Positions 43,080 to 50,981 of a stretch of DNA of 53,339 bases are shown one piece after another. A model generated the notes under the pieces. That model worked only from the letters and a program-made list of their open reading frames with translations. It was not told the DNA's origin and did no database searches. The translations under genes were made by a program, and so were the position numbers. Position 1 is the first letter of the stretch. Each line of letters opens with the position of its first letter. This stretch comes from Alistipes senegalensis (GTDB lineage Bacteria; Bacillota; Clostridia; Oscillospirales; Ruminococcaceae), in contig JAMPEF010000009.1 of NCBI GenBank assembly GCA_023665275.1, positions 1 to 53,339 on the forward strand, given 5' to 3'.

Positions 43080-43096
43080 ATTAATAATTATAAATT

Positions 43097-43127
43097 AAAA
43101 AGTCCGGAGAACATCCGGACTTTTTTT
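43097..43127. terminator. bidirectional terminator between the two binding-protein genes
   Basis: AAAAAGTCCGGA, GAACA loop, TCCGGACTTTTTTT (core 43101-43108 with 43114-43121). It is nearly identical to the terminator at 31725. The converging gene's stop codon lies in its right flank. Confidence 0.9.
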
Positions 43128-43896
43128 AATTCCTTACAATTATTACCTGACTTGAAAGTGCATAACTCTGTGTAAAATCAACTATTTCTTCTCTTTCGGG
43201 TGTAACTGACATTCCTGCAACACCTATATCCGCCTCGTCAAAACTGATAGAAGTTATTATAGAACTGAAATCCATATTTTTTATTTTGAGTTCCATTCCG
43301 AGTTCATCGCATATAGCCATAGCCATATCAACATCAAAGCCAACGATTTCACCGTTAATTTCCTCTTCATAGGGCGGAAAATCTGCATTTGTAGCCATAA
43401 CAAGTGTGCCGGTTCTTGTAACGTCTTTCGGTTCATAGGGCTGGTGGTCGGGATTGCTTCCAATCCAGTGCTTAGAAATTTTAGAAATAGTCCCATCACG
43501 TTTCAGTTTGGTTATAGCGTCGTCGAGTTTCTGACCTAATTCAGTATCGCCCTTTTTATAGGCTATAGCGTATTCCTCTTCATTGAAAGGGTCGGACAGT
43601 ATAGTGAGATTTTCATAATCGCTGATAATTTCTTCTGCCGTGAGTTCGTCGATAATAACGGCGTCAACCTTTTTGCTTTCAAGCGCCTTGACAGCTTCGA
43701 AAGCGTCTTTATACTTTTCAACCATTGCTCCGGAAATATCACCTGCAAGTGCATATCCAGTAGTGCCAATCTGTGTTCCGATAGTCTTTCCGGTAAGGTC
43801 ATTTGCGCTGAAAATAGTCTGTGCTTCTTTTTTTTCGCCACACCCGAAAGCTGTAATCATTGCAATCACTGAAAATATGCTTAAAATTTTTTTCAT
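43126..43896 (-). CDS. circularly permuted family 3 (amino-acid type) solute-binding lipoprotein
   Basis: A 256-residue lipoprotein: signal peptide and lipobox TAFGC with Cys19. Homology to SBP_bac_3 proteins is strong, but the two halves are in reverse order. Residues about 27-146 are the normal second half (SANDLTGKTIGTQIGTTGYA, KVDAVIIDELTAE, EEYAIAYKKGDTEL, and the closing helix LKRDGTISKISKHWIG). A 16-residue linker follows, and residues 162-256 are the normal first half (GTLVMATNADFPPYEEE, GFDVDMAMAICDELG, ADIGVAGMSVTPERE, FTQSYALSSQVIIVRN). The protein ends exactly at the lobe I-to-lobe II hinge of a standard member. The frame is continuous, with AGGAGGA before the ATG at 43896. No permease or ATPase is adjacent. 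Confidence 0.88.
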   Translation of the reverse strand: MKKILSIFSVIAMITAFGCGEKKEAQTIFSANDLTGKTIGTQIGTTGYALAGDISGAMVEKYKDAFEAVKALESKKVDAVIIDELTAEEIISDYENLTILSDPFNEEEYAIAYKKGDTELGQKLDDAITKLKRDGTISKISKHWIGSNPDHQPYEPKDVTRTGTLVMATNADFPPYEEEINGEIVGFDVDMAMAICDELGMELKIKNMDFSSIITSISFDEADIGVAGMSVTPEREEIVDFTQSYALSSQVIIVRN

Positions 43897-43925
43897 AAAA
43901 ATCCTCCTGTTTATGTTTATGTGAT

Positions 43926-43954
43926 ATTTTAACATATTTTTCACTGAATGTCAA
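43926..43954 (-). promoter_or_regulatory. promoter of the permuted binding-protein gene
   Basis: Leftward: TTGACA (43954-43949), a 17-bp spacer and TAAAAT (43931-43926). Confidence 0.8.
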
Positions 43955-44016
43955 GTCTTTTGCAGTAGTGGGTAACAGTTATATTAAAAAAGCGAACAAG
44001 AAATATGTAAAATCTT

Positions 44017-45594
44017 TTATTCTTCAACAGGTCCGAATTTTACAACAACAGTATCATTGATAATTTTAATAGAGCCATCATCTGGATAATATGGCATATC
44101 AATAACCTCTGGCAAATCAATAAAATCTTCTTCATCTACAACTTCAGGACTGAATGCACACCAGTTGTGCATAAATCGACCCCATTCATAATTATTCACC
44201 CCCTTTTTAGCACCTTGATATGGCAAAACATATAAAGACTCGAATCCGCTTAACTCTTTGAGCATCAAATCTTTTTTAGATTTTGGATTAATATAACAAA
44301 CTGGCATTTCATCTTGATAGCCCTCTAAGCTTTTGATTTGTGTAATCATAACTGTAAAATAACTAATTATACGCTGTTGCTGAAATTCAGCTTTCAAATA
44401 ATTGATATTAGCATATCTACAATAAGATAAGGAAATAAATAACAGTACTGTTGTTCCAAAACCATAGACAGCTCTATTAAGATTTATCTTTGGAAATTCA
44501 GAAATATTTATCAGGAACACTAAATATACAAATATCATTGACTGACCATGCAACATTAATGAGTACACAGAGTCACACATAATAAAAATAAAATTAGAAG
44601 TAAGTGGAAGTATAAGTATCGATAATGTCAGCAGAATACCTCGAAAAATGTTTTTTCTGAATGCCTTAATTATCACATATAGTGAAAGTATAGCCGTAAA
44701 TAATAGAATCAGAATATAAAGATGTCTTAACCGAAATGGAAACATAGAAATATAGACACCAATATTTTCTGTAGAAAAAAAGTGGTAATAAGCAATGAGA
44801 ATTCTTGATAAGTATACATAAATGGGTTATTTTCCCATAGTATCAATATGTTTATAATCACTCAGACTTAAACCTTTGTAAGCAAGAAGGCATTTGTTTA
44901 TAAGAAAATATAGCAAAACACCAGAAATAACTGCTCCTGCAAGATATATACCTGATATAATCAATTTTTTTGACTTATCAGAAGTTTCTGCTGTCAGTTT
45001 GTAAATGAAACATAATAAAGCTAAGCTCATCATAACTGGTATAAATGCTTGATAAATCCCGATTGAAAACGCAAATAGCAGTACACTTACCCCCCAGAAA
45101 AGAACACTTGTTTTCTTATTTGCAATCCATACTCCAGCAATCGCAAATAAAAGTGAAATCATATAATAAGGAGCTGTGAACATATATCCAAATATACCTG
45201 TAATTGTAGGAAAAGAAACAAGTATTCCAGTAATGGATATACATAATCCCATTTTCTTAATATCCAAAAGATGAACAATAAGGTAAGCAGAAACTGCTAT
45301 ACATAAAATAGAAATAAATCCATTAAAAAGAGGTATACTGTAGTATCCACCTCCGAAAAGTATCCTATACAATTTCCCAAGTATTGCAAGTCCCCATCTG
45401 CCGGATGTATATGTAGTACCTATACCAAACAAACTATAGCTGTCATCATATACTGAATACTTGTTAAACAATGCCATTCCATGTGCAAAAATTCTCCAGA
45501 TAACAGAACTAAACAACACAACCCAAATTCGCTTATCCAAGTTTTTAACTTTACTCCAGATTATGTATTCAAGATTATTTTTTTTACTTTCCAT
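44017..45594 (-). pseudogene. GtrII-type glucosyltransferase membrane protein, interrupted by one in-frame TAA
   Basis: One reading frame of 526 codons, broken only by a TAA at 44829-44827. The N-terminal part (255 residues, from the ATG at 45594 with GGAGGG upstream) has about six membrane segments and the YSVYDDSYSLFGIGTTYTSGRWGLAIL region typical of GtrII glucosyltransferases, which add glucose to surface polysaccharides. After the TAA the same frame continues (PIYVYLSRILIAYYHFF, then further membrane segments and a hydrophilic C-terminal domain) to 44017. The downstream piece has no ribosome site at its first ATG (44745), so it is not an independent gene. The region is AT-rich and almost free of CCGG, unlike its surroundings, suggesting transfer. 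A working truncated form or read-through cannot be excluded. Confidence 0.8.
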
Positions 45595-45630
45595 AATCCC
45601 TCCATATTTTCTTGAAATTTTAGCAATCTT

Positions 45631-45659
45631 AATATATCATATTTTCAAATTTTTGTCAA
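45631..45659 (-). promoter_or_regulatory. promoter of the GtrII-type gene
   Basis: Leftward: TTGACA (45659-45654), a 17-bp spacer and TATATT (45636-45631). Confidence 0.78.
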
Positions 45660-45805
45660 GCAATTATATTACCACATCCCGTAAGATTTTTTTATTTCAT
45701 TATAAACGGCACATTTAGTTCATTTTTGCAGTAGTTTATGTTATTTTTTCACAAATCTGTCATAGTATTAACTTATGTCTTACACATGCCGGTATTAATA
45801 TTATC

Positions 45806-45816
45806 TAACCTGGTTA
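45806..45816. promoter_or_regulatory. palindromic operator candidate of the MarR/ABC operon
   Basis: TAACC-T-GGTTA, a perfect palindrome 4 bases before the ribosome site of the MarR gene, downstream of AT-rich -10-like sequence. It is the expected place for MarR autorepression. Confidence 0.5.
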
Positions 45817-45835
45817 AATAAAAGGAGGAATTTTT

Positions 45836-46282
45836 ATGGCAGACCGTGAGTATGTTTTAAATGTCATGCAAAGGCTGCACACTAAGCCACCCGACGATAT
45901 TTTAAGGAAATTCAGTGACGACAACGCAGGTGTAGGGTGTGTGCTTAAATATCTCTATGATGCGGAACGTCCCGTATCAGCCGGAGAGATAAGCCGGTTT
46001 ATGCGTGTCAGCACGGCAAGAGTTTCTGTTTTGCTTAAAAAATTGCGTGAAAAGAATTTTATCACGTGTGAAAACAGCGTGGAGGACGCAAGGAGACTGA
46101 TAATTTCACTTTCGGAAAAGGGCAGGGCTGAATGTCTTGCACGTCAGGAAAGAATGATTGAAATTTTCAGCCGTATTATTGACAGCATAGGTGCGGAACG
46201 TATGGAGGAATTTATTCTGATTTCAAATGAAATCAAAAAAACAGTTTCGGAAGAAATAAAAAAAGAATTAAATAATTCATAA
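45836..46282 (+). CDS. MarR-family transcriptional regulator
   Basis: A 148-residue winged-helix regulator. The recognition region is RPVSAGEISRFMRVSTARVSVLLKKLREKNFI, the wing is CENSVEDARRLIISLSEKG, and dimerisation helices lie at both ends. MarR repressors commonly control the exporter genes that follow them and release DNA when a drug or metabolite binds. AAAGGAGG lies 7 bases before the ATG. It is 24 bases upstream of the first ABC exporter gene, in one operon. Confidence 0.9.
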   Translation: MADREYVLNVMQRLHTKPPDDILRKFSDDNAGVGCVLKYLYDAERPVSAGEISRFMRVSTARVSVLLKKLREKNFITCENSVEDARRLIISLSEKGRAECLARQERMIEIFSRIIDSIGAERMEEFILISNEIKKTVSEEIKKELNNS

Positions 46283-46306
46283 ATTCAAAGAAAGGTGGTA
46301 ATTTTT

Positions 46307-48073
46307 ATGCTTAAGATTTTTAAAAATCTTAAAAAGCGTGATGTCTGTTTCATGCTGATATGTGTGGGACTGGTAATAACTCAGGTATGGCTTGATTTGA
46401 CTATGCCAGACTATACACAGAAACTTACAGAATCAGTTTCAGCAGGTTCAATTGAAATGAACGAGGTTTTAAAGAATGGTGGTATGATGCTTTTATGTGC
46501 CGTCGGAAGTATGGCGGCGGCTATGTTCTGTGGATTTTTCGCATCACAGGTAGCGGCGAATTTCGCAAAAACCCTCCGTGAAAAACTTTTCGGACATATA
46601 CTTAAATTCTCAAATGCCGAGATAAATAAATTTTCCACACCAAGTCTTATTACAAGAACCACAAATGACGTAGTGCAGTTGCAGATGTTAATTGCCATGG
46701 GTATGCAGATGATGATAAAAGCACCCGTAACGGCTATATGGGCTATTGTCAAAATATCCGATTCAAGCGTGGAATGGACAACGGCTGTTTTCGTATGCGT
46801 TGCCGTGATTATTGTTACAATTTCACTTCTGGTGGGTCTTGCTTACCCTAAATTTAAGCAGATTCAGAAACTCACCGATAACCTCAACGACGTAACCCGT
46901 GAGAATATCAGTGGTGTGCGTGTTGTACGTGCGTTCAATGCCGAAAAGTATCAGGAAAAGAAATTTGACAAGGTAAACGACGATATTACTAAAAATCACC
47001 TGTTTACCAGTCGTATTATGGGTCTTATGATGCCGGTCATGATGATGGCTATGAACGGGCTTACGCTTGCTATCTACTGGATTGGTGCATATCTGATAAA
47101 CAACGCTGAAATTACCGGCAGAGCGGAAGTTATCGGCAATATGACGGCATTTACACAGTATGCGTTACAGATTATGGGTGCGTTTATGATGCTTGTTATG
47201 ATATTCATTATTATGCCGAGGACTATGGTTTCTGCAAAACGTATAAATGAAGTCCTTGAAACTGAACCAACCATAGACTATAAATCACAAGAAGTAAAAA
47301 CTACAGGTCACGGAAAAATTGAGTTTAAAAATGTATCTTTTTCATATTCCGATTCCGGAAAACCTTGTCTTAAAAATCTGAATTTCGAGATAAACGAGGG
47401 TGAGACTTTCGCTATAATAGGTGCTACCGGTACGGGTAAATCAACTCTTGTGAATTTAATTCCACGTTATTACGACACCACTTCCGGTGAAGTCCTTATT
47501 GACGGCGTAAATATAAAGGAATATCCGGAAGAACAGCTTGAAAAAATGGTATCAGTCGCACCACAGAAGGCTACACTTTTTTCCGGTGACATAAAATCCA
47601 ATATTACTTACGGCTGTAAAAATGAAGTCTCCGACAGCGACGAAAGAATAGCAAAAGCTCTTGAAGTTTCCAAATCTGATTTTGTAGGTGGTCTTGCGGA
47701 CGGTATTCACTCTAAAGTCGCACAGGGTGGTACTAACTATTCAGGCGGTCAAAAGCAGAGACTTTCTATAGCACGTGCAGTTTTCAAAAATTCCGAAATA
47801 ATGATTTTTGATGATACTTTTTCTGCACTTGACTATAAAACAGATATGCTTGTAAGAAAATCTATACGTGAGGAACTTTCCGGTACGACTGTTATAATAG
47901 TCGCACAGAGGATAGGAACTATAAGAAATGCTGATAAAATTCTTGTACTTCATGACGGCGAAATTGCAGGTATGGGCAAACATGAAGAACTTATGGAAAA
48001 CTGTTCAATATACAAGGAAATAGCATTGTCACAGTTATCCGAAGAGGAATTAGCAGGAAAGGAGTGTGTCTGA
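46307..48073 (+). CDS. ABC exporter half-transporter with degenerate ATPase site (heterodimer subunit 1)
   Basis: A 588-residue type IV exporter half: six membrane segments in the first ~310 residues, then an ATPase domain with Walker A GATGTGKST, Q-loop VSVAPQKATLF, signature YSGGQKQRL and Walker B IMIFDDTFSALD. The catalytic Glu after Walker B is Asp, so this half carries the non-hydrolysing site of a heterodimer of the LmrCD/BmrCD/EfrAB kind. The start at 46307 follows AAAGGTGG; an in-frame GTG at 46295 lies within that ribosome site. It probably exports drugs or amphipathic metabolites under MarR control. Confidence 0.9.
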   Translation: MLKIFKNLKKRDVCFMLICVGLVITQVWLDLTMPDYTQKLTESVSAGSIEMNEVLKNGGMMLLCAVGSMAAAMFCGFFASQVAANFAKTLREKLFGHILKFSNAEINKFSTPSLITRTTNDVVQLQMLIAMGMQMMIKAPVTAIWAIVKISDSSVEWTTAVFVCVAVIIVTISLLVGLAYPKFKQIQKLTDNLNDVTRENISGVRVVRAFNAEKYQEKKFDKVNDDITKNHLFTSRIMGLMMPVMMMAMNGLTLAIYWIGAYLINNAEITGRAEVIGNMTAFTQYALQIMGAFMMLVMIFIIMPRTMVSAKRINEVLETEPTIDYKSQEVKTTGHGKIEFKNVSFSYSDSGKPCLKNLNFEINEGETFAIIGATGTGKSTLVNLIPRYYDTTSGEVLIDGVNIKEYPEEQLEKMVSVAPQKATLFSGDIKSNITYGCKNEVSDSDERIAKALEVSKSDFVGGLADGIHSKVAQGGTNYSGGQKQRLSIARAVFKNSEIMIFDDTFSALDYKTDMLVRKSIREELSGTTVIIVAQRIGTIRNADKILVLHDGEIAGMGKHEELMENCSIYKEIALSQLSEEELAGKECV

Positions 48074-48074
48074 T

Positions 48075-49865
48075 ATGCCCCCTATGAGACCAATGATGCA
48101 GACAAATCCGGACGAAAAGGCGGATTTAGGTGCAATAAAGAAAATACTTGTCTATTGTAAACAATATCTTCCGGCGGTGATTATCGCCGTGATATTCGCT
48201 ATAGGCGGTGCGTTGACTACTATTGTAGGTCCTGAAAAAATCAGCGACCTTATGAACGAAATAACCTCCGGTATCATGAACGGTGTCAACATTGACAATG
48301 TAAAGAAAATATGCTTTACGCTTGTTGCCATATATGCCGGTGGTGCTGTCCTGAACTACAGTCAGCAGTTTATAACGGCTACCATAACACAGAAGACTTC
48401 AAAGAGACTCCGGACGGATATTGACGAAAAAATAAACCGTCTTCCGCTGAAATATTTCGATACTACCACAAAAGGCGATATACTTTCACGTGTAACTAAC
48501 GATGTCGACACCATAAGTCAAACGCTCTCATCAAGTTCCGCAAATTTAATAAGTTCATTAGCGTTATTTGTGGGCGTAATATATAAAATGTTCGCTACTA
48601 ACTGGATTCTTGCACTTGTAACTATAGGTTCATCACTGTTCGGATTTGTCATGATGGGCGTTATCATGAAAAATTCACAGAAATTCTTTAACCGCAAACA
48701 GACAGATTTAGGCGTTATGAATGGTCAGATAGAAGAAGTCTATACCAACCATAATATAGTACACGCATTCGGGGCAAAGGACGAGGAAAAAACAAAATTC
48801 GACGAGGTAAACGAAAGACTTTATGATTCTAACTGGAAATCACAATGGCTTTCCGGTATGATGCACCCGATAATGCAGTTTGTCGGAAATCTTGACTATG
48901 CACTTGTATTCATAGTAGGCGTTATATTTATAATCAACGATAATTCTGCCGTGACACTTGGTACTATTATGGCATTCGTAATCTATTCAAGACTTTTTTC
49001 ACAGCCGTTAGGTACTTTCGCACAGTCACTCACATCTATACAACAGGCGTCGGCAGCCTCAAAGAGAGTTTTTGAAATGCTTGAAGCAGAAGAGCAGTTC
49101 GACGAATCCGCAAAGACTGGTACTATAAATAACGTCTCCGGAAACGTGGAGTTTAAAAATGTAAAATTCGGCTATTCACCGGAAAAAACTATCATACATG
49201 ATTTTTCCGCAAGCCTGAAGGCAGGGCAGAAAGTCGCTATAGTAGGACCTACCGGAGCAGGCAAGACTACTATGGTAAATCTGCTTATGCGTTTCTATGA
49301 AATCGACAGCGGTGACATTCTTATTGACGGAATTTCAACCAAAACCCTTAAACGTGAACAGGTTCATAATTTATTTGATATGATATTGCAGGAAACATGG
49401 CTTTTTGATGGCACTATCCGTGAAAATCTTGTCTATAATAAAGAGGGCGTAACCGACAGGGAACTTGACGAGGCTTGCGAGGCGGTAGGACTGAAACATT
49501 TCATATCCACATTACCGCAAGGCTATGATACAAAACTAAATGAAGCACTCAATCTATCGGACGGTCAGAAACAACAGCTTACTATTGCAAGGGCTATGAT
49601 TAAAGATGCTCCCATGCTGATACTTGATGAGGCTACTTCCTCTATTGATACAAGAACGGAACTTGTTATACAACAGGCTATGGATAAGCTGACAATCGGA
49701 CGTACTTCATTTGTCATAGCCCATAGACTTTCTACCATAAAAAATGCCGATGTTATTCTTGTCATGAAAGACGGCGATATAATAGAACAGGGCAACCACG
49801 ATAAACTTATTGCAGACGGCGGTTTCTATTCAGAATTATATAACAGTCAGTTTGTAGTGGCATAA
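48075..49865 (+). CDS. ABC exporter half-transporter, catalytic subunit (heterodimer subunit 2)
   Basis: A 596-residue partner of the preceding gene. About 35 hydrophilic Met/Pro-rich residues are followed by six membrane segments, then an ATPase domain with Walker A GPTGAGKTT, signature LSDGQKQQL (Asp in place of the second Gly) and a canonical Walker B LILDEATSSID with catalytic Glu. The non-standard signature would face subunit 1's Asp-bearing site, leaving one degenerate and one working composite site, as in known heterodimeric exporters. The ATG at 48075 overlaps the previous stop region (TGATATG), with AAAGGAG 10 bases upstream; a GTG at 48066 is too close to that site. Confidence 0.9.
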   Translation: MPPMRPMMQTNPDEKADLGAIKKILVYCKQYLPAVIIAVIFAIGGALTTIVGPEKISDLMNEITSGIMNGVNIDNVKKICFTLVAIYAGGAVLNYSQQFITATITQKTSKRLRTDIDEKINRLPLKYFDTTTKGDILSRVTNDVDTISQTLSSSSANLISSLALFVGVIYKMFATNWILALVTIGSSLFGFVMMGVIMKNSQKFFNRKQTDLGVMNGQIEEVYTNHNIVHAFGAKDEEKTKFDEVNERLYDSNWKSQWLSGMMHPIMQFVGNLDYALVFIVGVIFIINDNSAVTLGTIMAFVIYSRLFSQPLGTFAQSLTSIQQASAASKRVFEMLEAEEQFDESAKTGTINNVSGNVEFKNVKFGYSPEKTIIHDFSASLKAGQKVAIVGPTGAGKTTMVNLLMRFYEIDSGDILIDGISTKTLKREQVHNLFDMILQETWLFDGTIRENLVYNKEGVTDRELDEACEAVGLKHFISTLPQGYDTKLNEALNLSDGQKQQLTIARAMIKDAPMLILDEATSSIDTRTELVIQQAMDKLTIGRTSFVIAHRLSTIKNADVILVMKDGDIIEQGNHDKLIADGGFYSELYNSQFVVA

Positions 49866-49872
49866 CATGAAA

Positions 49873-49905
49873 AAACGTTCTCCCGAAAGAGAGAACGTTT
49901 TTCGT
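49873..49905 (+). terminator. terminator of the MarR/ABC operon
   Basis: AAACGTTCTC (49873-49882), CCGAAAGA loop, GAGAACGTTT (49891-49900), then TT. It is a perfect 10-bp stem. Confidence 0.9.
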
Positions 49906-50005
49906 GTAGGAAATTATTTTATTTCGGTTTCCCGATATACAAATTATATTATGAAGAGCATAAATAATCAAGAATATAATTTGTCGAAAAATGTCGAAAA
50001 TTGTC

Positions 50006-50395
50006 TTATTTGTTATTTAACTCCGGAATATTAAGATAGTCTATACTTTGATTTATAAGTTTTGTTTTTTCGCCCATAAGCTCCAAAGCCCGTGAATATG
50101 TAATATATTCGTCCCATAGATATTCCAGTAAAGTGACCTGCAAAAGATTTTTAGTTTCTGTATCGCCGTATTCTGCCAAATCTTCATACATACGGAAAAT
50201 TTTTTCAAGCAGATAATTATTTTTATAGTCGTCCTGTTTAAGAAGTCCGGTGACAAGCGGATTGAAGACGTTTCCGAAAAGACAGTGTGGAAGATTTTCA
50301 CCTAACCAGTCATTTTCAGAGGTTATTTTTTCTTTCAATTCCGGAAAACGTCCGCACAGAAAATCACAGTCAAGAGAGTTATATTTTATAGTCAT
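50006..50395 (-). CDS. uncharacterised protein downstream of the Pnkp gene
   Basis: A 129-residue acidic, helical protein with no motif I can name. It contains DFLCGRFPELKEKI and ENDWLGENLPHCLFGNVFNPLV near the start. Such small acidic single-domain proteins include many immunity-type families, but I have no specific evidence. The ATG at 50395 overlaps the last 17 bases of the Pro-rich gene, so the two are translationally coupled; a TTG at 50398 is an alternative start. It is the last gene of the Pnkp operon; no terminator is obvious in 49906-50005. Confidence 0.65.
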   Translation of the reverse strand: MTIKYNSLDCDFLCGRFPELKEKITSENDWLGENLPHCLFGNVFNPLVTGLLKQDDYKNNYLLEKIFRMYEDLAEYGDTETKNLLQVTLLEYLWDEYITYSRALELMGEKTKLINQSIDYLNIPELNNK

Positions 50396-50969
50396 CAATA
50401 TTATTCATTACCGGGATTTCCATTATCATGGTGGACTGGTCGGGGTCACCGTCGAAAGTAGTCCCGAATGCTCCGAAATCATTATTTTTATTGTCAACTT
50501 TTTTCCGGACTGGTACAGTTACACGTACCATTTTCGGTGGTGGTGTTTCGGTACGTTCTTCAATGAATTTAGACGGGTCAGGCTTTACGGGTTCGGGCGG
50601 ACGGGACGGAACTGGTGGTACAGGTACAGCAGGTTTTACCGGAGTAGGAGTATTATTATTCTGTGTATAATACAGGAACTGACTTTCAGGTTTCGGCTGA
50701 ACGTACACGCTTTGTGGTGGACGTGTATGCTGTATATTCTGCAATGGCACACTCTGTACAGGATTATTCATATATGCTGACTGCAATGGTACACTCTGAT
50801 AGTGGCTCACCGGAATTGTCGGCTGTGGTGGTGCGGTTACTGTTTTTTCCGGAACTGGTTCGGGTTCTTCGGGAATTTCTTTCGCTGAACGGAAATTCAT
50901 ATCACGGAGAGTTCCGCCACCAGTATACGTTTTCTTTGTGGTTTTTGCATTCAGGTCACGGAAATTCAT
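50379..50969 (-). CDS. proline-rich, probably disordered protein in the Pnkp operon
   Basis: A 196-residue low-complexity protein with no signal peptide or membrane segment. It starts MNFRDLNAKTTKKT and repeats the theme as LRDMNFRSAKE, then runs of Pro/Val/Gln with a repeated QSVPLQ (two copies) and many PxxP motifs. A short ordered-looking end has DFGAFGTTFDGD and MIMEIPVMNNID. AAAGGAGTG lies 7 bases before the ATG, 12 bases after the Pnkp stop. It may be an adaptor that binds through short motifs. No family is recognised. Confidence 0.7.
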   Translation of the reverse strand: MNFRDLNAKTTKKTYTGGGTLRDMNFRSAKEIPEEPEPVPEKTVTAPPQPTIPVSHYQSVPLQSAYMNNPVQSVPLQNIQHTRPPQSVYVQPKPESQFLYYTQNNNTPTPVKPAVPVPPVPSRPPEPVKPDPSKFIEERTETPPPKMVRVTVPVRKKVDNKNNDFGAFGTTFDGDPDQSTMIMEIPVMNNIDDYKI

Positions 50970-50981
50970 AATATCACTCCT

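Noticed and set aside
44017..44745. Separate membrane protein gene downstream of the GtrII fragment
   Set aside because: No ribosome site at the ATG, and the same frame continues upstream to the TAA, so it is the 3' part of one broken gene.
50250..50780. Plus-strand frames over the Pro-rich gene
   Set aside because: They are mirrors of Pro/Gly-rich low-complexity coding sequence on the minus strand, without start signals.
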